From positions 1 to 32,978 of the forward strand of contig DAOVAM010000005.1 of NCBI GenBank assembly GCA_030671065.1: DNA of 32,978 nucleotides. Reading direction: 5' to 3'. A program made the translations under genes and the position numbers. Source of the DNA: Candidatus Aminicenantota bacterium (lineage in GTDB: Bacteria > Acidobacteriota > Aminicenantia > Aminicenantales > Aminicenantaceae). This document shows, one piece after another, positions 20,436 to 28,808 of this stretch (position 1 is its first letter; every line of letters starts with the position of its first letter). The notes under the pieces were generated by a model that was not told where the DNA came from, did not search any database, and saw nothing but the letters and a program-made list of their open reading frames with translations.

Positions 20436-20442
20436 GGGTGTA

Positions 20443-22158
20443 TTAATCTCCGATACAAAACAAGTGTTTCTCTCCGCGAATAAAAATCCGACCGTGCATG
20501 AAGGCGGGGATTGTCATTGCATTCTCACCGAGTTCATTTCGGCTGATGAGACGGAAATCCTTATCCGCCTTGAAAACGTACATGACACCGGACATATCCA
20601 TGAGGTAAACATTATCCCCCACTAAGATTGGGGATGAGTAAAACCCATCATCAAACTCCTGAATCCAAAATCTCTCTCCGGTCTTACTGTCAAAACACGT
20701 CACCGTGCCGTAACTCGCAGCCATGATGACAATATCTTTTGTAGCGAGAGGACTGGCTACTTCAGAGAGGTCATCGATGTATTCCCATGCCACTTCAGGA
20801 ATCTCTCCGAGTTGGATCCCGACAAGACGGGCATAATCGTTCACCACATAAACCATACCGTCCGAATATGCAGGCGAGGGGGCAATCTCCCCCTGCATGC
20901 ATCTCACACGCCACAATTCCTGTCCAGTTTGTGGGTCGTGCGACATCACGAACGGATTGGAATTGAGGATGAGCTCGGTCCGGCTTCCCGTATTCACCAG
21001 TATGGGCGAGGCCCACGAGATCTCCACATCTCGTGGTTGATCGTATGCCAAATCGCCTGAGCGAGTTCTCAGTGCCAGAAGCCGTCCCCCTGTGTTCTGG
21101 TCGAACGGGACCAACAGTAAATCTCTATACGTGATCAGCGAAGAGGCATGTCCGTAATGATTATCCGGCATCCCAAGGTTTTTCGTCCAGATTCGTTTTC
21201 CCTCAAAATCGAGGCAGGCGATATCGCCGGTCGCAAACAGCGCAAAAACTCGCTGCCCGTCTGTCGTCATCGTGGGGGCCGCGTATCCAGTATCCTCAGT
21301 GACCTGGGGCCGCTGGTCAGGAGACCCAGGAATGTTATTCAATTCTGTCTGCCAGAGAATCTCTCCTGATTCGGTATCGACACAATACACGACCTGTGTG
21401 TTCCTATCCGCGCCCGAAAGAAAAATTCTATTCCCCCAAACAATCGGAGAATTAAAGCCGCTCGTTGGGATCGGGATTTTCCAAATGATATTTTTTCCGG
21501 ATGAACCATCCCATTCTGTGGATACATCCGTGTGAAAGGCTATACCGATGCCTTCGGGGCCACGGAACCCAGGCCAGTTGTTCCTTATCTCATCTACACC
21601 AGGAAAATCGGTGGCGGCCCGACTTCCTTCTGCTTTGACGATGCCAACGTTCTTCAACTCTGTCTGGAATAGGATGCCGAGAATGAATGCCAGGACAAAC
21701 AAACCTAATCCGCCATAAAGAATATATCTCCGAGATAACAGCTTGCTCTTCCAAGTGTCATCCGGCTCCGCGCTTTTGCTCAAATCAGGCAATCGGGACT
21801 GTAAAGAGCTCATGTATTTCAAGGCCAGCAGAAGAACAAGGATAAACGCAAACAGAAGATAGCTTCCTGTCCGGATCTGCCATTGATGAGTGAAATAGGC
21901 CTTTCGTGCCAGCAGATCGAGAGCCCGGATCTGCTCTTTTAACGCTGTGTCTTCCGGATTCTCTTGTAATCGAGTCATCAACTGAGAAATGGCTTTGCTG
22001 TTGAGCGGGTCGACAGACTTTATTTGGATGTAGTTGGCAATCATCAAGATGCTGAGTATTCCAGCAAAAATTCCTGCAATCCAGGCAACTCTTTTGGTAA
22101 TGTTATACCCCATTCTCGAGGAACTCTTTGTTGTGTTATCTCTGTTTTCAGGACTCAT
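20443..22158 (-). CDS. Membrane-anchored PQQ-like beta-propeller protein (about three N-terminal TM helices)
   Basis: Hydrophobic segments AWIAGIFAGILSILMIANYI, TGSYLLFAFILVLLLALKYM, YILYGGLGLFVLAFILGILF, then NNWPGFRGPEGIGIAF...NIIWKIPIPTSGFNSPIVWGNRIFLSG and propeller blades. Confidence 0.88.
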   Translation of the reverse strand: MSPENRDNTTKSSSRMGYNITKRVAWIAGIFAGILSILMIANYIQIKSVDPLNSKAISQLMTRLQENPEDTALKEQIRALDLLARKAYFTHQWQIRTGSYLLFAFILVLLLALKYMSSLQSRLPDLSKSAEPDDTWKSKLLSRRYILYGGLGLFVLAFILGILFQTELKNVGIVKAEGSRAATDFPGVDEIRNNWPGFRGPEGIGIAFHTDVSTEWDGSSGKNIIWKIPIPTSGFNSPIVWGNRIFLSGADRNTQVVYCVDTESGEILWQTELNNIPGSPDQRPQVTEDTGYAAPTMTTDGQRVFALFATGDIACLDFEGKRIWTKNLGMPDNHYGHASSLITYRDLLLVPFDQNTGGRLLALRTRSGDLAYDQPRDVEISWASPILVNTGSRTELILNSNPFVMSHDPQTGQELWRVRCMQGEIAPSPAYSDGMVYVVNDYARLVGIQLGEIPEVAWEYIDDLSEVASPLATKDIVIMAASYGTVTCFDSKTGERFWIQEFDDGFYSSPILVGDNVYLMDMSGVMYVFKADKDFRLISRNELGENAMTIPAFMHGRIFIRGEKHLFCIGD

Positions 22159-22162
22159 TTTT

Positions 22163-23527
22163 TTATGCTCTAAACTGTTTTGGTTTCACTTCTCTGGATC
22201 CCATTTTGTCTGCTTCTTCCGGGGTAATTATACCTAAGCGGACCTGCTCATACGGACAGTACGCAAAACAGCGCCCGCAGCTCAAACATTTCCCCTTGTC
22301 CACGTCATACTCAATCTGTCTTTTTCTCATAAACAGGCCGATGAGCTTCAGACAGAGGACCAATCCAATGAATCCACCGACAATCCATCCTCCCACTTTG
22401 AAATTGTGCTGAATGGAGTTCGCTTCAGCGAATAATTCTTCTGTCGGTTTTCCCGATGCCCGGAACGCCTTTGTTGCATTTGTCATCTCTGTTCTTTTTC
22501 CAGAATTTTCAAGAAGGATCTCTTCGGCCAGAGAGACGGTTGCATGTCCACGAGAAAGAGGTGCGTACAATCGCGAACCGACCCAACCGCTGCCCAGCAG
22601 CACAACAGGCAACACGATGAATAAAACGGCAAGTCGCTTGACGTCAACCTGTTTTGTTTCCAGAGGGACATCTTCATCCGGTTTCTTTATCGCCCCGAAC
22701 GGACAGGATTCTTCACACAGCCGGCAGTTGTTGCATTCATCCGGAGTGATCCTGACATGCTTCTTGGACAGACGCGACAGCCAATTCAGCAGCACTCCAT
22801 ACGGGCATAGATACCGGCAGTAGGGACGCGCCACGACTGTCCCGAGCAAGAGCATGGACATCCCCAAGATGACCATGTTAAAATCCGCACCAAAACGGAA
22901 GAAGCCGATGAAAGGATCGTATTGACAGATGATAAAGCCCGCTCCAGTGGCCGCAAACAATACCGCCAGTCCTAAATAAATGTAAGGAAGAACACCTAAA
23001 ACATTCTCCAGCCGCGACGGGACTTGAGTGGGCTTCAGAACGACGGCATCCTGAATCGCTCCGAGGGGACAGACAGCAGCACAAAAAGTGCGTCCGTAAA
23101 ACAATGTAAAAACAAGAGGGAGAATAAAAAATACGATGACGGTTAGAGGAATGGCGTAGGCCGGATTGAACACCACGTAGCTGACATTCTGTATCGCCCC
23201 GATCGAACAGACGCATCCTTTTCTGAAAAACCCGAAATAGGCGAGTGAAAACACCATCAGCAGGAAGATGTTCCTGCGCGACCGCTGTTTGTGGGCAAAA
23301 TAACTGGCTAAAGAAAGAGCCGCAACAAGAACAAATATGTCGATGTATTCCAGAGCCGTTGCTCGGGGCGTGGGCGTGAGCAAATCGGGTCGTGTATAGT
23401 CAGTTTGAAAATCAGGCTTGGGAAATCGTTCCGGTACCTGAGACATGCAAAACAGAGGAAAAACAAACAGGAAGGCAAAGATAAAAATCTTCCCCCTGTG
23501 AATTCTGCTTTGGATCATATTTCTCAA
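22163..23527 (-). CDS. NapH/NosR-like membrane 4Fe-4S polyferredoxin
   Basis: Multiple TM segments with FCAAVCPLGAIQD and YCRYLCPYGVLLNW motifs plus an extra CVCSIGAIQN; ferredoxin motifs CNNCRLCEESCP and CLSCGRCFAYCP. Confidence 0.88.
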   Translation of the reverse strand: MRNMIQSRIHRGKIFIFAFLFVFPLFCMSQVPERFPKPDFQTDYTRPDLLTPTPRATALEYIDIFVLVAALSLASYFAHKQRSRRNIFLLMVFSLAYFGFFRKGCVCSIGAIQNVSYVVFNPAYAIPLTVIVFFILPLVFTLFYGRTFCAAVCPLGAIQDAVVLKPTQVPSRLENVLGVLPYIYLGLAVLFAATGAGFIICQYDPFIGFFRFGADFNMVILGMSMLLLGTVVARPYCRYLCPYGVLLNWLSRLSKKHVRITPDECNNCRLCEESCPFGAIKKPDEDVPLETKQVDVKRLAVLFIVLPVVLLGSGWVGSRLYAPLSRGHATVSLAEEILLENSGKRTEMTNATKAFRASGKPTEELFAEANSIQHNFKVGGWIVGGFIGLVLCLKLIGLFMRKRQIEYDVDKGKCLSCGRCFAYCPYEQVRLGIITPEEADKMGSREVKPKQFRA

Positions 23528-23531
23528 ATCA

Positions 23532-24131
23532 TTAACTCTTCAGAAATTTATTACTCTCATCTCCCTTGAGAATATAGGGCTGGCTGGCCGGCACCCGCTT
23601 CCAGGCTTGGGAAGGGCATCTTCGGGCGATGGAGCATTGGTTGCAGTTCAGACAGCGATCATGCCGGTTCTGCAGATACAAAGATCCGTTTCCGAACGAA
23701 TTGCAGCCCTTCGCACATTTGCCGCACCCGATGCACAATTTCTCATCGATCGTGTATTCAAAATAGGGATCTTCGACAAAAGTCCTTTTTATCGCGCCTG
23801 AAGGACAGAGCTGGCTTTCCGCCCCGGTATCCCTCACTCTGGCCCCTGGCTGCAAATACCCGCTACACAGGTCGCAGTACCCGCACATCGAGTAAGAATG
23901 GACACATTTTACGGCGGAATGGGGCAAAACACAGTTGACCGAACATTTTTCACATTGGATACAGATATTGGGATCCAACTGCCAGACCATCTCTTCAGAG
24001 GAGGACTTGCTGAACAATATCCCTCCAATCCCCCCGATTGTGAGACCCACAACAGTGTGCACGCTTCTCCGGATGAAATCCCGTCGCTTGATCGGTATTT
24101 TCAAAGTCTTACCGGACATCGTCTCCTCCAC
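23532..24131 (-). CDS. Tat-leader periplasmic-type 4Fe-4S polyferredoxin
   Basis: RRDFIRRSVHTVVGLTIGGIGGILF leader; Cys clusters CIQCEKCSVNC, CGYCDLC...CPSGAIKR, CIGCGKCAKGC, CLNCNQCSIARRCP. The start could also be 24119 (MSGKTLK). Confidence 0.85.
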   Translation of the reverse strand: MEETMSGKTLKIPIKRRDFIRRSVHTVVGLTIGGIGGILFSKSSSEEMVWQLDPNICIQCEKCSVNCVLPHSAVKCVHSYSMCGYCDLCSGYLQPGARVRDTGAESQLCPSGAIKRTFVEDPYFEYTIDEKLCIGCGKCAKGCNSFGNGSLYLQNRHDRCLNCNQCSIARRCPSQAWKRVPASQPYILKGDESNKFLKS

Positions 24132-24390
24132 TGTTCATCCCTGAGGATTGAAGTCGAGAATCGCGTTCTTTCTGCTTCACATCGAGAGCTTTAGGTTCCC
24201 TGCAGTCACGGAGTCTCGAACATCCTCTGCAGGGCAGATCCACCAGACAGGATGATTCCTTTCCGGAGTTCGAATACCCTTTCCAGCCAAGAAACAATCC
24301 CGTGAATGCCAAGCCGCTCAGCAGAACAGTCCGCATCCCATCCCTCAAAAAATCTCGCCTGTTTTTTGTCTTCTGCATACTCTGTATCAT
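24109..24390 (-). CDS. Small Tat-leader protein with a four-Cys motif (CX5CX2CX5C)
   Basis: 93 aa: NRRDFLRDGMRTVLLSGLAFTGLFLGW leader, then SSCLVDLPCRGCSRLRDCREPKAL. Sits 14 bp after the NHL gene and overlaps the polyferredoxin gene, as expected for an operon member. Confidence 0.7.
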   Translation of the reverse strand: MIQSMQKTKNRRDFLRDGMRTVLLSGLAFTGLFLGWKGYSNSGKESSCLVDLPCRGCSRLRDCREPKALDVKQKERDSRLQSSGMNSGGDDVR

Positions 24391-24404
24391 GCTGTACTCC
24401 TGTA

Positions 24405-25394
24405 TTAAAGCCTCTTTTTCTCAAATATTCGCACGAGTTTTTGGAACGGATCCAACACAAAAATCTTCTGAGAGGAGTCTACGGCTAAATCCAGGCCGAC
24501 TGTTCCTTCGATGAATTGATCTGGTCCAGCCACGACAGACACCAGCTCTCCCAGTCGATTGGAAACTTTGACTCTGGCTATACCCTTTTCACTGGTGACG
24601 AAGGAACCTTCCTCCAGAATGGTAAAATGTGACGGATTGCAGCATCCGCAAAATTTTTCCATATCCATGCCAAACTCACCCCATGATGTCCTGAAATTCC
24701 CATCATGAGTATAATTTTCTAGCGAATGACGTCCGGTGTTGGCAGCCCAAAGAAATCCATCCGGATCGATGGCCACATCGAAAAACGGGCTTGGGATAAT
24801 GAATCCGGGGATATCTTTAGCGTCATTCTTCTCCCCAATTCTGATCAATCGGTTTCCGGATTTATCGAATTTCCAGACAATTAAATTCCCCGCATCTGCA
24901 ACGAAGACAGAGTTTTTAGAAACAGCGATCGAGGTGATGATGGCTTCTTCTCCCAACGATTCCCAATTCGCTTTTTTTTCGCCATCTCGATCATAAACCT
25001 CAACATGGTCCTCCATCCCGAGATATACGTCCTGGTTCCCATCTACCGTCAGACAGCGGGCGGTTCCAACTGAAGATATTTCAGACTGAAGGATCCCATT
25101 CCTATCAAAAACAAGAACGGAATCATCTCCAGATACGTAAATTCGATCATCCGGTCCGATGGCAATTCCGTAAACATTCTGTAATTCGATCCGGATCCGG
25201 CCCACCTCAGAATAATGCATTAAGCTGGCATCAATCTTTTTAAAATTCTCTAAGTTGTATTCGAATGGATTCTCCTGATTCCTGTTTGAATTCTCGGATA
25301 TCGCCTGATATCCAAAATATAAAATCCCAGCCACCGAGATTGAAATGACTGCGGCAATGATTAACCGATCCTTCCTCCCTTTGAATGAAAACAT
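24405..25394 (-). CDS. Membrane-anchored NHL-repeat beta-propeller protein with CGCC motif
   Basis: N-terminal TM (RLIIAAVISISVAGILYFGYQAI), NHL-like repeats (GIAIGPDDRIYVSGDDSVLVFDRNG; DVAIDPDGFLWAANTGRHSLENYTHDG), MEKFCGCCNPSHFTIL motif. Confidence 0.82.
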   Translation of the reverse strand: MFSFKGRKDRLIIAAVISISVAGILYFGYQAISENSNRNQENPFEYNLENFKKIDASLMHYSEVGRIRIELQNVYGIAIGPDDRIYVSGDDSVLVFDRNGILQSEISSVGTARCLTVDGNQDVYLGMEDHVEVYDRDGEKKANWESLGEEAIITSIAVSKNSVFVADAGNLIVWKFDKSGNRLIRIGEKNDAKDIPGFIIPSPFFDVAIDPDGFLWAANTGRHSLENYTHDGNFRTSWGEFGMDMEKFCGCCNPSHFTILEEGSFVTSEKGIARVKVSNRLGELVSVVAGPDQFIEGTVGLDLAVDSSQKIFVLDPFQKLVRIFEKKRL

Positions 25395-25409
25395 GACATA
25401 TCCTCCAGA

Positions 25410-26843
25410 TTAGGATTGGGATCTCAAATCGATACAGACCAACCTGCGCGAGTCGCGAGCAAGCAGCCTGCCGTTTACTATTGCAAACGGGCCCCAGGCA
25501 TCAACTCCATCCAGGATCTTTGCCTGTGCAAGTTGAACATATTCTTCTGGACTGGCTTTTAATACGGTTAAAACTCCATCGTCGCTTAAAACAAAGAATT
25601 TATCATCCGCCACGATATAGGGCCCCAAGCCAAAGCGATTTGTCTTCCCACTGGACCAGACAATTTGACTGCAGTCATCCGGATGATAGCAGACAAATTG
25701 ATTCCGAAGAGGCCCGGCGTCCTTGGGCAAAATTGAAAAAAGATGTCCTTTATAAAAAATCGGCGTCTGCTGCTCCGATGCCATCCCTTCTTCAGGCTTT
25801 AATGTTTGAAGAGACTCAGCTGAAAATGATCCGTTATCCGTTTTTATTCTCAACATCAGGCTCCCATTACCGTATCCCGCTGTGAGAAATATTCTGCCGT
25901 CTCCCAAATGGACAGGAGAAGGAGCAATGACATTTCGATTCCACAGGTTGGTCTCGAACACGATCTCTCCAGCTGTCTCCTTTTCAGCTGAGACTCCAAT
26001 GACTCCCCCGATTGCGCAGTACACATACATTTTTCTTCCAAAAACAGAAAACCGCATGACAGACGAGTGAGACATTTTCCAGTTATTCGGATTGGGAACT
26101 TCCCATGTCACCTCTCCAGTCTCGCAATCGATCCCGATGATCAAAGATTTTCCTCCGACAGCAATAACAGCCAAGGAATCGTCAACGAGTGGACACTGAC
26201 CTGTGTACCATAAGGGCACCTCAGCTCCATACTCATTCACCAGATCCATCCCCCATTTAAAATCACCGGAATGTGCATCCACGCACATGACATGGCATTT
26301 CGGGCCGATTGTCACCACATATTTATCCGATACAGCTGGAATAGTCCGCGACATCCCGTGATTCCTTTTCACATACAATTCATATCCTCTGCGCCAAATT
26401 TCTCTTCCATCGTTCAGAGAAAAACAACGCAAAATATCCGCTCGTTTCTCCTCGTCATAATCCAAAAGATACACGCGGCCGTTCGAAACGACCGGACCGG
26501 CATGGCCTTCTCCCAGGTCCACGGACCACAGAATGTTCGGCCCTTCATCACCCCAACTCTCAACAAGCGGGATATTTTCTTTGCTGATATTATCGAAATC
26601 AGCGCCTCTGAATCTTGGCCAGCTTCCCTGAATTTCAGAGGGAAGCCCGTCAAAACTCGCGAACATAGCGCCCAAATCGACTTCTTCCGTTCGACTGGAA
26701 AAGCCCTCTGGCCTGCTGTCCCGACCCGGAATACTCTCCACAAAATCATTGACCGGATTATAGAAAAGCCACCAACTCAGAAACACCAATCCAATAAAGG
26801 TGGCACTGACAAAAGTGGTGAGGTTGACTATCTTTTCATTCAT
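25410..26843 (-). CDS. Membrane-anchored PQQ-like beta-propeller protein
   Basis: N-terminal TM (TFVSATFIGLVFLSWWLFY), GSWPRFRGADFDNIS...NILWSVDLGEGHAGPVVSNGRVYLLDYDEEKRADILRCFSLNDGREIW. Confidence 0.85.
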   Translation of the reverse strand: MNEKIVNLTTFVSATFIGLVFLSWWLFYNPVNDFVESIPGRDSRPEGFSSRTEEVDLGAMFASFDGLPSEIQGSWPRFRGADFDNISKENIPLVESWGDEGPNILWSVDLGEGHAGPVVSNGRVYLLDYDEEKRADILRCFSLNDGREIWRRGYELYVKRNHGMSRTIPAVSDKYVVTIGPKCHVMCVDAHSGDFKWGMDLVNEYGAEVPLWYTGQCPLVDDSLAVIAVGGKSLIIGIDCETGEVTWEVPNPNNWKMSHSSVMRFSVFGRKMYVYCAIGGVIGVSAEKETAGEIVFETNLWNRNVIAPSPVHLGDGRIFLTAGYGNGSLMLRIKTDNGSFSAESLQTLKPEEGMASEQQTPIFYKGHLFSILPKDAGPLRNQFVCYHPDDCSQIVWSSGKTNRFGLGPYIVADDKFFVLSDDGVLTVLKASPEEYVQLAQAKILDGVDAWGPFAIVNGRLLARDSRRLVCIDLRSQS

Positions 26844-26866
26844 TTATTTCGCTACATGATAAACCA

Positions 26867-27106
26867 TCAGAGCAGCCCCGTGAGATAAACACGGTCTGAC
26901 GTCACGGCCGGAGAAGAATAGCCCTCTCCGAGTCCTTCCGCAGACCAGAAGAGCTTCGGTCCTCCATCAGGCCATTTTTTCAAAAGGCTTTCTTCCGGAT
27001 AGATTCCATCTCGCTTTGGCCCCCGCCATTGCGAGTCGATTTGTCCGAATGCAAATGAAAAATTAAGAAGGAGTAACAGCCACATCAAAGCGAAAAATAT
27101 CTTCAT
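26867..27106 (-). pseudogene. Truncated PQQ-like beta-propeller gene (N-terminal 79 aa only)
   Basis: Signal peptide MKIFFALMWLLLLLNFSFAFG plus SQWRGPKRDGIYPEESLLKKWPDGGPKLFWSAEGLGEGYSSPAVTSDRVYLTGLL then stop. The motif matches the start of the neighbouring full-length propellers, but only about one blade is present. Confidence 0.7.
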
Positions 27107-27342
27107 TCTGCACCTCGAAAAATCTTTTGTCTCTCAAATTTTCGATCGATCAGTCTTATTTACATCTTCTCTTATCTGCTTTTATTTACGAATCCTCATC
27201 TTTATAACCAACAGAAACTTCCGTAATTGAACCATTTCATACTAATCCTACCGAATTAATAAAATACTAGAAAGGGCTTTCTCCATCAAGTGATACAGGG
27301 GTGAAATCGAGCCTGCTCAGATCCTGACGATTGACCTTCAAA

Positions 27343-28707
27343 TCATTTCTCCGAAACAGCCACCAAATAATGATGCGTTCTAAAAAACAGAGCGCCTTCA
27401 GATATCGCTGGTGTTGCCATGCAGATATCCTGCATTGAATTCGTACTCAGAAGTTTGAAATCCGGTCCTGCCTGAACAACAAATACATCTCCCTGCTCAC
27501 TGGGAAAGTACAATTTTCCGTCTGCTGCAACACCGGATGCCGAGAAACTGGACATATTCCCGAGTTTTTCTCTGTATATGAGTTCACCTGTTTGAGCGCG
27601 GTAACAATTTAACGATCCGTTTCCTCGCAGATTGTACAGATACTCCCCGTAAATGAGTGGAGTTTGCATATACGCTCCACCGCGTCTAATACTCCAGACG
27701 ATATGCTCGTTTGACGTGTTTTCTGCCTGCAAAGATATATCCCCCTCTGAACTCAGCTTTATGGCATAAATGGGTGACATCCTTCCATGGGCACTGTTGA
27801 TAAAAACCAGGTCACCTGATACGACCGGTGTCGGAACCGGAATATCCCCACCCCCATTTATTTTCCACGATTCTTTTCCTGTTTTGAAATCATACCCGCC
27901 AATATGTTTGAAACCATTGACAATGATCTGAGTTTTTTTGTCCCCCACATGAATGGTCGGCGTACTCCATGTGGGCACATCTTCCCGGGGAGTTCGCCAA
28001 ATTTCCTTGCCTGTCTTGATATCCAGAGCGGCAAGAAACGACTCTCCGAGAACATCACACTGCACAACAACAACATCCTTATGGATGACCGGGGAGCTGG
28101 CAAATCCCCATTGGGCAGTCGGAGCGACAAAAAAAGCTGAATTGAGAATTCCAAAATCTGTTTTCCAGATCAATTTTCCGTTCATATCATAGCAATAGAG
28201 ACCTTCGGAGCCGAAGAAAGCAACAACATGTTTCCCGTCTGTTGCGGGTGTTGAATTGGCATGTGTTGATTTGGGATGCCGCTTGACCTTTGGAACGCCC
28301 TCATGGGCCAATCTCTCCCACAGTATTTTCCCTGAATTCTTGTCAAGACAAAACAGCTTCCACTGGTGCACAGTTTCATCTTCAACTGGTTGTATGCTCC
28401 CATAAAGTCCCACTTTCAATTCAGGGTCTTTCGTCCCGCTGATGGCAGTCGTAACGAATACGCGGTTGTTCCATACAATGGGACTGGAATGTCCTAATCC
28501 AGGAATCGGTGTTTTCCATTTGATGTTTTTCGTATTCCCAACATCCCAGGAAACGGGAGTTGAGACATCTTCAGCTATACCTCTCGCATATTGTCCCCGG
28601 AAACTCGGCCAGTTCACACCTTTTTTTTCCTGCTGGCCATGCACCGAGAAAATCAAATTCAGCAAAATGAAGACTGTAAAAAAACATTTGCTCAATTTCA
28701 TGGTCAT
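27343..28707 (-). CDS. Exported PQQ-like beta-propeller repeat protein
   Basis: Signal peptide MKLSKCFFTVFILLNLIFSVHGQ; NWPSFRGQYARGIAEDVSTPVSW...NIKWKTPIPGLGHSSPIVWNNRVFVTTA; repeated DIKTGKEIW / DFKTGKESW blades. Confidence 0.9.
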   Translation of the reverse strand: MTMKLSKCFFTVFILLNLIFSVHGQQEKKGVNWPSFRGQYARGIAEDVSTPVSWDVGNTKNIKWKTPIPGLGHSSPIVWNNRVFVTTAISGTKDPELKVGLYGSIQPVEDETVHQWKLFCLDKNSGKILWERLAHEGVPKVKRHPKSTHANSTPATDGKHVVAFFGSEGLYCYDMNGKLIWKTDFGILNSAFFVAPTAQWGFASSPVIHKDVVVVQCDVLGESFLAALDIKTGKEIWRTPREDVPTWSTPTIHVGDKKTQIIVNGFKHIGGYDFKTGKESWKINGGGDIPVPTPVVSGDLVFINSAHGRMSPIYAIKLSSEGDISLQAENTSNEHIVWSIRRGGAYMQTPLIYGEYLYNLRGNGSLNCYRAQTGELIYREKLGNMSSFSASGVAADGKLYFPSEQGDVFVVQAGPDFKLLSTNSMQDICMATPAISEGALFFRTHHYLVAVSEK

Positions 28708-28808
28708 AAGATCACTCCTTTCAAAACATCTTTACTCATACATCTCAATTTAAAGCTTTTGATGTCGAAAATCTAGTGCAAGATTGAGTTTGCACTTTGT
28801 TTTGTGGA

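Noticed and set aside
19959-20483. 174-aa + strand ORF opposite the NuoEF fusion
   Set aside because: Antisense to clear NuoE motifs; no independent evidence.
27255-27290. Short palindrome agaaagggctttct downstream of the 27343 gene, considered as a terminator
   Set aside because: Loop is too small and no solid T-run follows on the - strand.
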